From Pollenia angustigena (taxonomy: Eukaryota; Arthropoda; Insecta; Diptera; Polleniidae), in contig OV884059.1 of assembly GCA_930367215.1 (NCBI GenBank), positions 146,566,511 through 146,630,510 on the forward strand: 64,000 bases of DNA, in the 5' to 3' direction. The translations under genes were made by a program, and so were the position numbers. Positions 21,853-35,200 of the stretch are shown in pieces. The notes beneath the pieces were generated by a model that made no database searches, had not been told where the DNA came from, and was given only the letters and a program-made list of their open reading frames with translations. Numbering within the stretch: position 1 is the stretch's first letter; every line of letters begins with the position of its first letter.

Positions 21853-22669
21853 AAATCAGTTAATAAATCCACATTATTATTGCAATTTATAAGTTCCTTG
21901 CACAATTCACTTTATGAAACACAAAAGGAACCCATTTTAAAAATTTGTTAGGTTTAATAGTTTTCTTAAACTTTTTTTGGCAAATATTATTATTTCAAAT
22001 AATCATATGGTTTTGTTTTTATTTTTTTGTTATGCACTTTTTCGATATTGCTGTCAATCAGTTATTAAAAAGTAAAAGTAAAAGCTTAAAAGTATATAAA
22101 ACCTTTTACTGTAAATATGCATTGCAATTTACTGTAAATATTCACAAAAAATACGTGAGTTTTATCACAAAATTTATAAGTTTGTTCAGCGATCGCAAAA
22201 AGTCGCAAAATTTTTTTACATAAAATGAAAGAAAACATTCCAAACTTTAATTTAGTAGTAGTACTAACACGGAGGTAGACCGAGCTAACTTATTTTTTTT
22301 CTAATGAAAACTGCAAATGCTAAATTTTTTTGGAGTCATTTTGATTTGCTCAGATCTGTTTAACTATATATGTAATTTAAATAATTTTTCTTTCCTATTA
22401 AATTTAAAATACTATATTTTAATAAGAATGTTCTAAAACTATTCGTAGTTAAACCATATTTATTGTATAAACAACTGAAATGTAGTCAAATATTCATCAG
22501 TTTTCGTTGTATAATATTTAGATAACTTTACCGCACTCTTTTTTATACAAAATTGTATTTTTTTCGAAAACAAATCATGGTTTTCTACTAATGAAACATT
22601 TCTCTACAGAATTGCATATAAGATTTCTAAAAAATAACTGTAAAAAAATAGACTTTTTGCCAAAAAAAT
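21853..22669. other. Intergenic AT-rich DNA
   Basis: Nothing recognisable. A 92-codon frame at 21,945-22,223 lacks family resemblance. Confidence 0.35.
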
Positions 22670-22860
22670 ACCACTGTGCGACATAGCGATCTGTCAAATA
22701 AGATTTATCATCCGGGTGGTTTCTAATTCGCATTATAATGGTTTGTTTCGTATAAATTGTATGCAAATGAGAAGTTTTGACATACAAAAAACGCTTCCGC
22801 TCTTATTTAGGTAGCTCAGTTACAGATTGAGACGCAACATCTAACTGCTAACTGTAATCG
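22670..22860 (+). repeat. Dispersed repeat, inverted partner at 34,240-34,380
   Basis: GATCTGTCAAATAAGATTTA, CCGGGTGGT, GAAGTTTTGACAT and CGCTCTTATTTAGGTAGCTC occur in reversed order and orientation at 34 kb. Confidence 0.65.
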
Positions 22861-23316
22861 CTCTAATTGCTTTACATACAACAAAATGAATCAGCTTACT
22901 GAGCCTTTAGTCATCGCTCCTGTCATGTCATGGACCTGGCATTAAAAGTTTTTGTCATATGAAACTGTCTCTGTAATATTTCAATACATTTTCATGGCGA
23001 CTCCATACTAAGTATTTTTACATGGGGTCTAGAAAAATCATAAAGAGATTTCGAAAAATTTAATGGCATAATTATTCTTTTCTAAACCAACAACAATAAA
23101 ATATCTATAGTTTCCCTAACCTTTCTGCTTGTAATTTTGATCATCTAAAGATTTTGTTAACATTTCTGCTGTCACAAAAGCAAACAATTGTCAAAAGCCA
23201 AAATGTAAACTGTTACAAATAACAATTTTATTTATATTTGAAACTATTTTAACAAAAGTAGTTGTTTCTTAATAAGTTCCTGGTCTCTAACAACTTCTTT
23301 GGGTTTCTTTTCAATT
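22861..23316. other. Intergenic DNA
   Basis: No gene or clear repeat apart from the ACTGAGCCTT motif near 22,900. Confidence 0.35.
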
Positions 23317-23546
23317 GTTTAGGGCCGGGTTTTTGGGATGCGGATTAAGTTTAAACTTAGTTTAACGTAGTCGAAACTTTGATTTTTTCGGCCAAATGTA
23401 ATTTTTTTTATTATTTCATTAAAGACCAACATTTAAAGCAAAACAAAGCTGTTCCGTCAAAATGTTGTATACAAAATTCGTAATGGCGGCACAAATCTGT
23501 TTTCAGATTAAAATAGTTTAACTGAAATCTAAAAAAACCCAGCCTG
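23317..23546. mobile_element. About 230-bp TIR MITE, copy 1
   Basis: Ends GGGCCGGGTTTTTGGG and AAAACCCAGCC, with TAAGTTTAAACTTAGTTTAA inside. Inverted copy at 58,473-58,718. Confidence 0.6.
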
Positions 23547-23816
23547 AGTCGATTATTAAATATATTTATTATCAATGATTAATTTCTAAAAATTTTTATT
23601 GTAAATTTTATTTCTACATTCTACAAACTTATTTCATTAAGATACAAATACAGTATTTAAAATTATAGCAAAATCATTAAATGTATGCAATATTTTCATT
23701 ATACATAATTTAATTTCTATATTTGGCATTTTTTTAATGCTTTTAATTGTTACATATATACTCACAATATGCTTTCTTTTATTATATATTATTATTAAAT
23801 TAATGCAATTATATAC

Positions 23817-23822
23817 TTTATT
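23817..23822 (-). terminator. Candidate polyadenylation signal of the host gene
   Basis: AATAAA on the minus strand, about 120 nt after the stop codon at 23,942. Another lies at 23,778-23,783. Choice is by position only. Confidence 0.4.
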
Positions 23823-23941
23823 ATACTGCAATACTAAAATTTTTGAGATTTTAAGAAAAGAAGTGAGTTATGAAACATAGGGAAATTATATTGTTGTATA
23901 TTAAAATATATGTATGTATATAGACTAAATGTAAAAGGAAT

Positions 23942-24233
23942 TTAAGTTTTACGAGGTGTATAAATATGAGGAGCAAAATCATAAGTCATTAGTTTCGGAG
24001 CCAAAAATCCACCAAAACCAGGTCTACCCTTATGATAGATACCAATCCCAGCCAAAGGCACTGAAGGGATTGAAACCACATCTTGTATGTCTATAAATGG
24101 CACAGTTGATTGTGAAGCATCTTTGTTGAAACTAGAAGCAGAAAATTCCAAATATTGATTGTGACGAGAATCGGGTACCGATTTTGCAATCGTGCGTGTA
24201 GGCAGATCGGGGTCTTGAAGTTCTATTTTAGCT
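23942..24233 (-). CDS. Common terminal exon
   Basis: AKIELQDPDLPTRTI to HIYTPRKT and TAA. Acceptor TCTATTTCAG. Confidence 0.85.
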
Positions 24234-27200
24234 CTGAAATAGAACAATTTTTTTGTAAATTTTCTTAAAAGTTAATTTAAAAAAAATCACCTTCTATCAC
24301 CACTAACATCTGTATTATCGTTAGATTTCCAGAAACTGTTTTCGTTGGGATTAACTAGTTGCCCAGTTTCAAAATTAAATTCACTTAATCTGGCTTCCAA
24401 ATTCAAATGTGCTCCCACTACTCGAAACCGTACACCTGTCACCACAAATGTATTATCATCGGTGTGCACATCATCCAAATCAATGGAACGGGCACCATAA
24501 GTTAAGGTGTAATAGTCACGATTATTATGAACCCCCTTCTCGTTAAGTGTATAATTATCGACTGGTTTCCATTCTAATGAAGATTCGTTAATCATTCCTC
24601 TGGGCAAAAGTTGGCCTTCTTGTATTTGCAAATGTAAAACACGATTTTGTTTGGTAAAACGTAATCCTGTGACAACTCTGTGTCAAAATAAAGGTTTATT
24701 AGATTTTGTTGTTTTTCAAATAAAATTTTGAGGTTAGTTTTGATATCAACTTACTTGTTGTCATTGGTATTTGATAAAGTCTTACGTAAATTGAAATAAC
24801 GATCCGTTTTGGTACTGTATTGATCATCGCACAAACAGAAACAATAGGTACAATGCCAGAATAAATAACGCCACCATGATTCAACCTAGAAAATAAAAAT
24901 TATTTAATTATATAAATTTAAGATTAATTTTCAATAGTTTAAAAATTACCGGAGTTTTTCCACGAGGGCAACTATTAGTCTTTCCTAAAGTAACACCATT
25001 TTCATATTCAATAAACTCATAACGGCGTACACTATCTCGAGGCTTGAAAAATATTTGTTTATTAATTTAAATACTTAAACTTAACTGAAACTCTACATAC
25101 CGCAGTACATATCGTCATATCCGAATCAACATAACGGCAATTGTGTATATTACCCGAACAGCGTTCTTGTCTGGCACAGAATTTATCTTTAAAACATCCC
25201 TCATTCTTGCCTCGTTCATAATCATCACAAGTTTTCCAACATTCACGATTATAATCCATATCAACTTCATTCTCAATGTAGCCCTGCACTAAACGTGTCA
25301 CCTCCTCATAAGTCTTACCCTGCACGTACTTCTCAGGATCACAACGCCAGACAATACGATCGGCCCGTTGCATAACTTCGCGTAATAAACGCACAGTTTT
25401 CTCAGTACGTTTTTCATAATCATTACGCATAAGTTCAGCTTCTTGCGTGAAATTTCCTACAAAATTAAATTATTATTTAAAATTATTTTTCGAAATTCTT
25501 ATCAAAAGAATTAATTTGCTCAAACTTTATACTAACCCTTGCCATACACTCTCAACATCATCCATGAGAATTCCATCATTGTGTAACCTTTAAGTTCCGT
25601 TAATGCAATATCCGTATATAATGAATAAATAAATTGCTGGGTAGATTGTTGATTTAAACATCTTTCTTCTTTGGAGGCCTAAAAATTATAAAAATCGTGT
25701 TCAAAATGTTGATAATTTATGAAATATTTAAAAAAATCTTTGTTATATAAAATTTGCCGTTCGTTCATATTTATGTATATAAATATATTTTAATGGTTTT
25801 TACTACCTTTTTTATAATAATTTTAATTTTCTTTTTTTTATTATTGTAACATGGAAATAAATTGCCGTGTAGATTTTCACAGATGTTTTAATAACAATTA
25901 TTTAATTGTGGTTTTTGAAATAGCGTTTCGTAATTAATTTTAAGTTTCAATAAGCGGAATTTTATAAAACGTAAATCAAAGGTGTGTTTTATTAGGATTG
26001 CTTTACAAAATTTGGTTTCGCAAACCATTTGTCTGAATTCGAAACACATATAATTTTAAGGAAAACAATAAATTCTTCAAAATGTTTGAGTGCCAAACAA
26101 TTTTTAATTGTTGTAAAAAATAATTAAGTTTTTAAATTTAAAGTTTTAATATTAAAAATTAAACGTAATAACTCATTTAAAATACCACATTTTTTTGAAA
26201 ACGAAAGATTTTGCACAAAGCACGTTTATCTAAAACAATTTTTGTATTAAGATTATAAAAAGGCACGTTTCAAATGCGTTTTACTTAAGGTTTGTCTTTG
26301 CAATAATTTCTTACGCCTGTCCATCGATTTCGAACAAAGATTTCATTTGCTTAACTTACATTTAAAACAAAAATCATGTCTTAAAATTTGTTTTTGTTTA
26401 AAAAGTAAGATACGAGAACGTATTTTTCGTTCAAAATCGAGGGACAGGCAGTTAATATATTTTTAATGTTTCTTATTAAAAAAAAGGTTTTATTTTATTA
26501 AATATGGGACTTGTGGTAAATTCTGGACCTAGCAATTTTTTCCTGGCATAATAGTTTTTATAAAAAATAGTCATGACTTAGAAGTGATGTTTGTATGGGA
26601 GCTACGGTCAAATATGAACCGATTCCGATCAAATTTGATATAATGCTTTTTGTTGCAATTCAATATTTTAAGCCCGAATTTAACCTTGAAACCAGCATAA
26701 AGATGGTTAATGGGCTCAATAATTCTTTTCCGAAAAAACCTTTGTATGGGGGCTATTAGTAATTATAGGCCGACTTTTGCCATTTGAATAAGTTTCCTCT
26801 ATATGTTTAATCAAATAGCATTTTTGAACGAATGATCCAAATCTCATTATATTATCTCCAACATTGCGACCTGTAGTTTGTTTTGGCACAAGGTTTACAT
26901 GGGCAGATAACAAGTCGGACGAAAGGCCATAGTAAGATCGAATCGGTAGACTAAAATGGGTCCTAGAACCAATATTTGTATGTGTTGCACATATTAGCAC
27001 AAACGCCTTATACTTTCATCAACTTAAGTTGTGAGGGTATAAGTAGTTTAATAACTACCTCATGTGTTGACTAGAATCGAGTCCAAATGCAAATCCATAA
27101 AACCAGTTATTTTCAAAAAAAAACTAACTACTAACTAACACACTTCGCGTGTATAAAGTTTTTAAAAGATTTTAATCGTTTTTTATTATTGAAGAGAAAA

Positions 27201-29272
27201 TCGGAAAATTGCTTTAAAAAAATATTATTTTTTGTAAAAAACAACTATTATTCTCACATATTGAAAATTATGTTAAAACATTTTATAAGGTTTAAGTTTA
27301 AAACTGTATCGTAAAAATTTAAAGTTAGTTTTAGAATACGAGGATCATTGATCTTTTTCCAGCAGAAACAAAACCTTAACTTCAAATTGAGAATGATATA
27401 AAATCAATCCAATTTATTAATGGCAAAAGTTAAAAAGAAACTTGAAAAATTTTACTTTATTTATGAGTAATAAATTTAAGCAAACAAATTAAACGCTGGA
27501 AAATTTGTGTCTTTAAACTTTAATATCAAATGTTATATTAAACCATTATTTGAATATTATTAAAGGCTAGTTTACACTATCTCACAAGTTTTACGTATTC
27601 CATAATACCTTGTGAGATAGAAATCTAATGGGTTTTGTTGCGACTGTCAAAAAATCTAATTCAACATAACAGTTTGTATTCACATTACGCAAAGTATAAA
27701 CACTCACCCTAGAAAAAAATGCAACCCTGATCCAATTACAAGTATTTTTGTTTAGAAATTTTTCAGAAAACGATGAAGTCGTATGGGATGTCAAACTTTT
27801 TTCATTATACTTGTCATTTTCATCACACATGCATTCACACTATCAGACTTTTACATATTTCTTGAGTTTTTGACATATATTAATACAAAGTATAATAGTG
27901 TAAACTAGCCTTATGGAATTAAACAAAATTGTTTTTTTCAAATGTTCATCGATTTTGATTTTTTGATTCTTTCGCCTTACTTACAAGTAAAACAAAAACA
28001 ATATTTTATAATTGGATGAACAGGCAGTTAATTTTTGTTTATTGTACTTTTGTAGTGCTTTCTCTCTGAAACTCTATACCCAAAAGATATATTTCCCATT
28101 ATGTAAACATATATGTATGTATATGAAATATTCTAAAATACTTTTAGTTCAATAGTATTGTAAGATATTTGCTAAGTTTAAGAAAAGAGTTTAAAATGAT
28201 TTTCGGAAATTGGTCTAAAGACGTTTATGTATAAATATGAATTCCTTTTGCAGAAATATTAAAAGTGACCTTATATTTAGGCTATGGCTTTTATTGGACT
28301 AATTAAAAAAAAAAAGATTTATTGTATGCTTATTAATTGCTTTATACATATGTGGACAACGTTCTATTCAGAAACTAAAACGTTGTGTAATGAAAATTTT
28401 ATATTAACATGAAATACACTTTTTCTAACACAAATCTCACGCTTTTATGATACATTTAGTTTATATTTAATACTATATAGTTATATATCGTCTCCTTTAA
28501 TGCAAACGGACGTATATACACCAAAATTCGAAATCGAGTTTTTAATTGATTATGGGTTATTTAATTAAACTATATTTTCACAGAAATTTTTAGGAAACTC
28601 AAATACAACAATACTTTATTATTATTGATTTTGTAATGTTTTTTTTTTTGCTAACGTCCGTTTGCATTTAAGGTGACGATATGTAGGTATATATTTTTTA
28701 GGTTTCCAATAATACAACTTTCAACTAACCATCATGGCACGATAATACATAGTCTGCTTAACCATTATCAATTCTGTATCCTGAAATATGCGTCCCATTG
28801 AAAATGTCTTATCGTTACGTAAAATATTATCCATAAGATCTTCCAAATCTTGAGAAACTGTAAAATCCACACTATTCTCTTGGGCATTAATAAGACGTTG
28901 AAAAGCTCCAAATAATGTTTCGATTTGCTGTAAATCTCGTTCCAAAATACTCCACTCATAGTGATTTAATAGTTCATATTTGCCCAAGGGCCATGTTGAA
29001 TTCATATGTTCATTAATGAACTCACGATGGCTATCGACAATTTTATGCATTTGTTGCTCGGTATTCCGATTATTAGGCGAACGATTTAAATGTTGCCATA
29101 TTGACTGTTCCAAACTCATATATTGATCTTTAATAGCTTCAATTTTAATGGGGGGAACATTATGTCTCGGAATTAAATAAGAGACCGAGCTTTGAGCTAT
29201 ACTTGTATTACAATAAATTACCAGTATCGATAAGGTTATTAGCGGCAATATTTGTGTTTTTAAAGTGGCCAT
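23942..29272 (-). CDS. Same gene, form B (647 aa) from an alternative first exon
   Basis: Exon B (29,272-28,730, 181 codons) starts MATLKTQILPLITLSILVIY, a clear signal peptide, and runs to YYRAMM before a GTTAGT donor, in phase 0. Joined to the six common exons it gives 1,944 nt with no stop. Its N-terminal region has the same overall layout as A1+A2 (long helices and an LxxLMDxI-type stretch shortly before the junction) but little identity, as expected of an old duplicated 5' module. No acceptor site in frame precedes the exon, so it is a first exon, not an internal one. The two forms would be driven by promoters about 9.3 kb apart. RNA evidence is needed to show both are used. Confidence 0.7.
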
Positions 29273-32200
29273 ACTGAACAGTTTCCCGGCTCTTTTATGA
29301 TGTTTTTTTGGAACGTTGTATAGACGTGGTTGTTTATTTAATTTATTTGTATTTTTTTTTTTTTTTTTTTATTAAATTATGTATTTTCTTTTGCTTGTCT
29401 TTTTGTCTTTAATATTTTAGTATTCTTTTTTGATTTGGATTCTTTAAAAGCAAAAAGTTAAACAATGCCATTAATTTATTTTCTTTACTTTGTTGACAAT
29501 TTAAAAAACGGAAAAATTTGTTCAATTTATTTTTGATAAGTACATTTCTTTCAGCAGCCAATACGCCGTATTTATGTTTGGTATTTTTAAAAACTGTTTT
29601 TTTATGTTTCTTTTACATTTTTTTATGATTTATTAAACAATTTTATTTTTAATTGTTTAAATATCAATTCTCATAGGTATTAAAAGTTCGTTACATATTC
29701 TTTTTCTTGAATGCCTTGATTTCTTAAGAATATTTTAAGAATCATTCAGAAAAATACAAATTATCATAAAATAAATATAAATTGTGCAAATATTGCAAAA
29801 AAAAATTAAATATTCTGCAAAATAAACATATTTTTTAAGCAGATATATTTTCTGTATACTGTTAAATTAAAAAAAAAAAAAAAGTTCTACAAAATTTGCT
29901 TTAAAATTTTTATGACTTCCTCAACTTACATAAATAAAAGAGAATATTTTAAAATATTACAATAACAACAATCTGAACAGTAAATATATATACATATATG
30001 TATATATATGTATACAAATATATTCTGACAAACTGAATAATCCACCACTTGCTAATAATGCATTCCATTCATTAAAAAAAGTCTGTGAAATGTAACAGTT
30101 TTATTGTTTAAACAAAATCTCTATTATTGTGTGTTGGCTGTGATGGTGACCTTAAACGGTGAACAAAGATTTTAAATTATTTTAATTTGTTATTTATTTA
30201 TATTTCAAACGAAATCTCTTAATAAGTACGCATTCTTTTTTTTACTCATTTACTTTAACTGTATTAATTAAATTGTTTTCACTAGATTTTTATTTTAAAT
30301 TGAAGCTAAAAAAAATGTTCATTTAATTTAATTTTTTATTTTATTTTCCATTCTTTTTCGTTATTTTTATGCGATTTAAGTTTTTTTGTATATCTTTTAT
30401 TTAATTTAGTCGTTTTCGAACGGATTTCAACCGTACAGAACGCGTTTCAATTTTATAATAAGAATGTATCTCAGCAAAAACTCAATTCAAACGAGAACTA
30501 CTAAAATTTTTAGTTAAACAAAAGAATAGAGTTGCCAAGTTTTCATTTAGTAGTTATTAAAAAGAAATTGAACAAATATTTTATAAATTTTTAAAATTAA
30601 TCAAGATTAGGAAATGTGTTCGTTATTTAGCTTGGCTGAAAAACTGCTTTTAAAAGAAAATTTTGAATTTCGTTTTAATTATGTACTTTTAAATAAGTAA
30701 TTTATTCGAACGGCAACTCATATTTGTTTTGTATCTCTATACATTTTGTTCTCTTATCTCTTTGTATCTGTTCCCATTTTATTGTAATTCCTACTCTTTG
30801 CAAAATCGTTTAAATTGTTGAGAACAGTTTTCTCCTTTTTATTTTTTTTTTTTGCTTTGTTTTGTTTTAGTTTTTTTTTGTTTATATTCTCCCTCAGATT
30901 TCTATCTGTTTTTTGTGATTCTTTATTATGGCAATAAAAAAATATACCTGTGTCCGAAATAATGTACTTTTATAATGCAATAATAAGGTGGCAGCATCTA
31001 GTTAGCAGATGTCGTCGTTTTTAACATGAATTGGCTGTTTTGACAGATGAATACAAAAACAAAATTGTTTGTGGTTTTTTGTGTAATTATTGTTAAACTG
31101 TCCAATTAAGGAACTCAAACTCAGACCTGGATCAAATGCATTAAATATGGGCATTTCTTTCTAAGGGTCCATCGTGACCGAAAATTTAAAAGTTATTAAA
31201 AGCATTTTGCATGATTTTGTTATAGAGAAATAGTTAGATTTTACAAATTTTATAAATTCCGCCAAAAATTCGTTTACTTAGAAGAACCAGCAGACTGCAA
31301 AGTTGCACAAACTTAATATCTTATTTGTGATAAATTTTTATTGTATGTTTTCTTTAATATTATCTTCTTTGAAATAGGTGATATATAATAACAATTATTC
31401 CGAAAAATTTCCTTACATGGTCTGTAATCTAAGGAAGAGTTCGGAGAGAAATACATATGTTATTTGGATTAACGGTAAATTTTTATTTTGTTTTAATAAT
31501 TATTCTGTTAAATTATTATGGAAAAAATTTCACGTTCAAAATGTCACGTATCGACACAGATTTTGGCTTAAAAAAATACAGAAGATTTTGGAATCAAACC
31601 AAAGACATTTTAATGTAACATTTCTACGTAAAATTCTGAAATTAGTTTGACTATAAAATTGTGCCAGGTTTCGCTGAATTGCGCCTTTTTATTCATGGCC
31701 ACAAAAACTACTTCTATTTTTTCACGCTCGAACCGCTACTTTTTTTGCCATTATCTTTGACCTAGAGTCGCGCGCCCTCCATCAACTTTAACATAGATAA
31801 CAGTGCTTTCTAAGTGGTATAAAGTAAGGGTTAGAAGAACGTAAAAATATGTGTTGTTTAAAATATTATTGCATTTTTGATGCGTACGACTGTCACGTTC
31901 AACACTATGGAATTACCAATATACTAATGCATTGAAAATTTTTTTACATTAAACCAGATCATTGGTAGTGTAAGTTTGTTTCATAGCCATTAACTTTAGC
32001 CATTTTAATGCACTATTTTTGCACTTCATTATTTTCTTATTTTTAAATGCCATTAAATTAATGCACTACTTTTGCATTATTATTACAACACATAATTAAT
32101 AGGGCGTTATTATTGTATTATCACTACAGTAGTGTAAAACAACAATTCATTATTTTTGCATTATCATTAAAACTCTTATGAAGTGATTCAAATGACGCTT

Positions 32201-35200
32201 TTGTAATTTACAGACAAAGCGCCTTATATCATAGTTAAACACATAAATGTGCTGTTTTAGTTCTTTAAATTTCTACGAAATATACTATTTTGTTGAAAAA
32301 ATTACTTTGTTTACAGTTAACCTTTAGTTTTTATTAACGATTGCAAAACTTAAAAAAATGTCATAATTGTAATGCTTAATTGGCTTACAAGATAAAAAAA
32401 AAAACAATTTCTATTTAATTTTGCAGCTCATAAGTATATGTGTTAAAGATAGTGCAAAAATAATGCGTTATTATTTTAAAAATACTCTAGTGATAACGCA
32501 ATAATAATGCAGTATTGATGGTGTGTTTTTCTATTGTAATGCAAAAGTAGTGCATTAAATGTTATACAATTTAATGGTATTTGAAAACTAATGCACAGCT
32601 TTGACAAGAAAATAATGCAGTGCAAAAAAAGTGCATTAAAATGGTTAAGTAAATGGTAATTTATGATCAATTTAATGGTAATATAAAAGTATTGCAAATT
32701 GCCCAGATCTGCTCAAATTTAAATTTGGACATTAGTTGATGTTAGCTGCTTCTCATCTTCCTTGACAAACTAAGAGTAAAATAATTTATCGATTTGAATG
32801 ACTTTTTCATTCGCAATTCCTCGATTAAGGTTTTAGCGTTTTGTGAAAAATATTTCTTAACTTCTACGAGAAGTTTGTCGGTCTTATCAAAAAAAAAGTT
32901 AAAGTTCACGTTAGTACAGAAACTAGGAGCCAAGGTTGCCAATTTAGCCATTTCCCAGCTAGATCTTGCAGTTTATTTTTCTTTTAATTTTTTTTGCATG
33001 GCTGTTTTGTATTTCCATTTTTGTAATATTTTTTAAGACAAATTTGTGACATTTGTTTATGAAATGTGCTGTTATTACTTTGATGTTAATTATAACCTTT
33101 AATACTTTAAAATGCATTCAAAAGGCATAATTTGATTTTTCACATTTGTGAAGCTTGAAAACATTAAAAACGGATATTGCCTGAGCCTGACTTTTGATTG
33201 CAATGACTTGCCAATCTACGTACAATTTGAAAAGCTTTTGAAGATGATTTCGTAGTAATGCTATGTAAAGAAAGTAACAGTAAATCAGTATATTAAAGTG
33301 GACAAGAGAACCCAAAAAACCGATGAATAAAATAAGAATTTTAATGGTATCCTTATTGTTACAGAATATGCTCAGTTCCTTCAAAGAGAGATTATTGTTC
33401 AAATTTAAGCGATCTTTGAAATTTAATGGTTTCGGATTCTATTCGTAGAAATTGATACGATATTTCGTCATAGAGTACATTTTATTGACAACGCAAAAAA
33501 CAAGATAATGATGTAATCTGGGAACTTTTTTATTTTTCTTTTGTGTAAAACGCATTAAATTAAAAAAATTGTTTCTGTTACCTTTTATGTAATTAATGGA
33601 AGTTTTTGTTAAGTTTTGGTTAAATGCAAGGTACAAAAATTGTATGTACTCCTGAGTTAAATCATGCAGTGTTTATTTTTTTAAAAATTTAGCCAATTTT
33701 AGTTTCAATTCTAGCCTTATTTTGAACTGTCGAGTTGGCAACCTTGCTAGGAGCTAATAAATCAGTGCAAGTTAAACTCTTTTTGATTAAAATGTGTTGA
33801 AACCAGCAAATCTTTAAATCAGTTAACATATAAACCATCTCTAAACGCATAAAATTGGGCGTTTAAACTACCAATGCATTCAATATGAATTAACCAAAAT
33901 TAATCGTAGTGCTGCCACATTCTTATTTTTTAAACTACATATTATATATTTATGGCGCACTGTTTTTAAGTTTTTAAGCTTAAACTACATATTAATTTTA
34001 GTTTAGTTCAAATATACCAGCGTTTAAACTTTCACATATTTATTAGCCATAAGCCTTATACACTTTTGTTAGGAAAAGTGTCAATTCTGGTTCAAACGGA
34101 TTTTCGAAATCGTCTATCAAGAGTGGAAAAAACGTTGTTTTTTAAACAAAAATGGTATTATTATAAATTTTAAATAAAGATACATAATCTTTGAAATTTT
34201 TTTTTGTAAAGTGTAGTCCAACCAAAACGCACGATGTTAATTTAAATACATATCGCATTTCTAACTGAGCTACCCAAGTAAGAGCGGAAAGCATCTTTTT
34301 TATGTCAAAACTTTTAATTGTCACGAATTAAACACCACCCGGCTGGAAAATCTTATTTGATAGATCGCTTGGTCGTTTTAATTTATTAAAAATGTATTGG
34401 CAATAGAATTCTCATGTTTAAAAACTCAACTCAAATAAATAAATTTTCAGTAGGGACAAAAAACTTTTTTATATGGCGCATATCATAGTAATTTCACTAT
34501 TTCACCATCTTTTTTGCAAAATATTAGAGAAATTGGCCTCAAATTTGTACAGTGGGTAAAAATGACCACTGTTTATCGTTTTCCAGAAAAAAGTGAAAAT
34601 GTGTAAATTTTGAGTTGACTCTCTTTGGAGTCCAATATAATTTCGAGAATTAAAACACAAGTTTAAACAGAAAACTGTAAAACAATTTTTTTTCCAAAAA
34701 TATCACTAAACACATACGAAAATTTGCCTGATCAAAGAATCGCGATTTTTGCATAAATGTAGAAGATTTTTAATTTTTGACAACACTGATGAAGTTTGTT
34801 GCTGAAAAACTCTTCTTATTTTTTAGTGAGAATTTTAAATGTATTCTCTCTTTGTTAAAATTGCCTTGAACAAAAAAACATTGTTTGTTTCTTTATAAAA
34901 ATTAAAAAAAAAAGAAAAAAAAAACATCTGTATTACAAGTGTAAATGCAGACATAAAGACTGACATTTTTAAAATTTTTGGTAAAGCGGGTATGGGTACT
35001 AACTACATACTTAAGTACCTACCACAAAATGTAGAAAGTGCTTGTGATTTTTTTTTTTTTTTTTCGATATCACCAAAATGTGTATAAGTTTGTTTTTTTT
35101 TCTTCTCTTTTATAAGGTTTTAATAGATGATGGTAATTATTTTAGTAGTTATGATACTTGTACAACTAAATGGGTCACTGACACTTAAAATAAACATTAA

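Noticed and set aside
27591..27830. 79-codon minus-strand frame in the intron
   Set aside because: Entirely inside a palindromic MITE.
28730..29272. Exon B as the first exon of a separate, tandemly duplicated gene
   Set aside because: Only one set of 3' exons exists downstream of both 5' modules, and both fit it in phase 0. A separate gene is possible only if unseen exons lie between 28.7 and 25.7 kb, where I find none.
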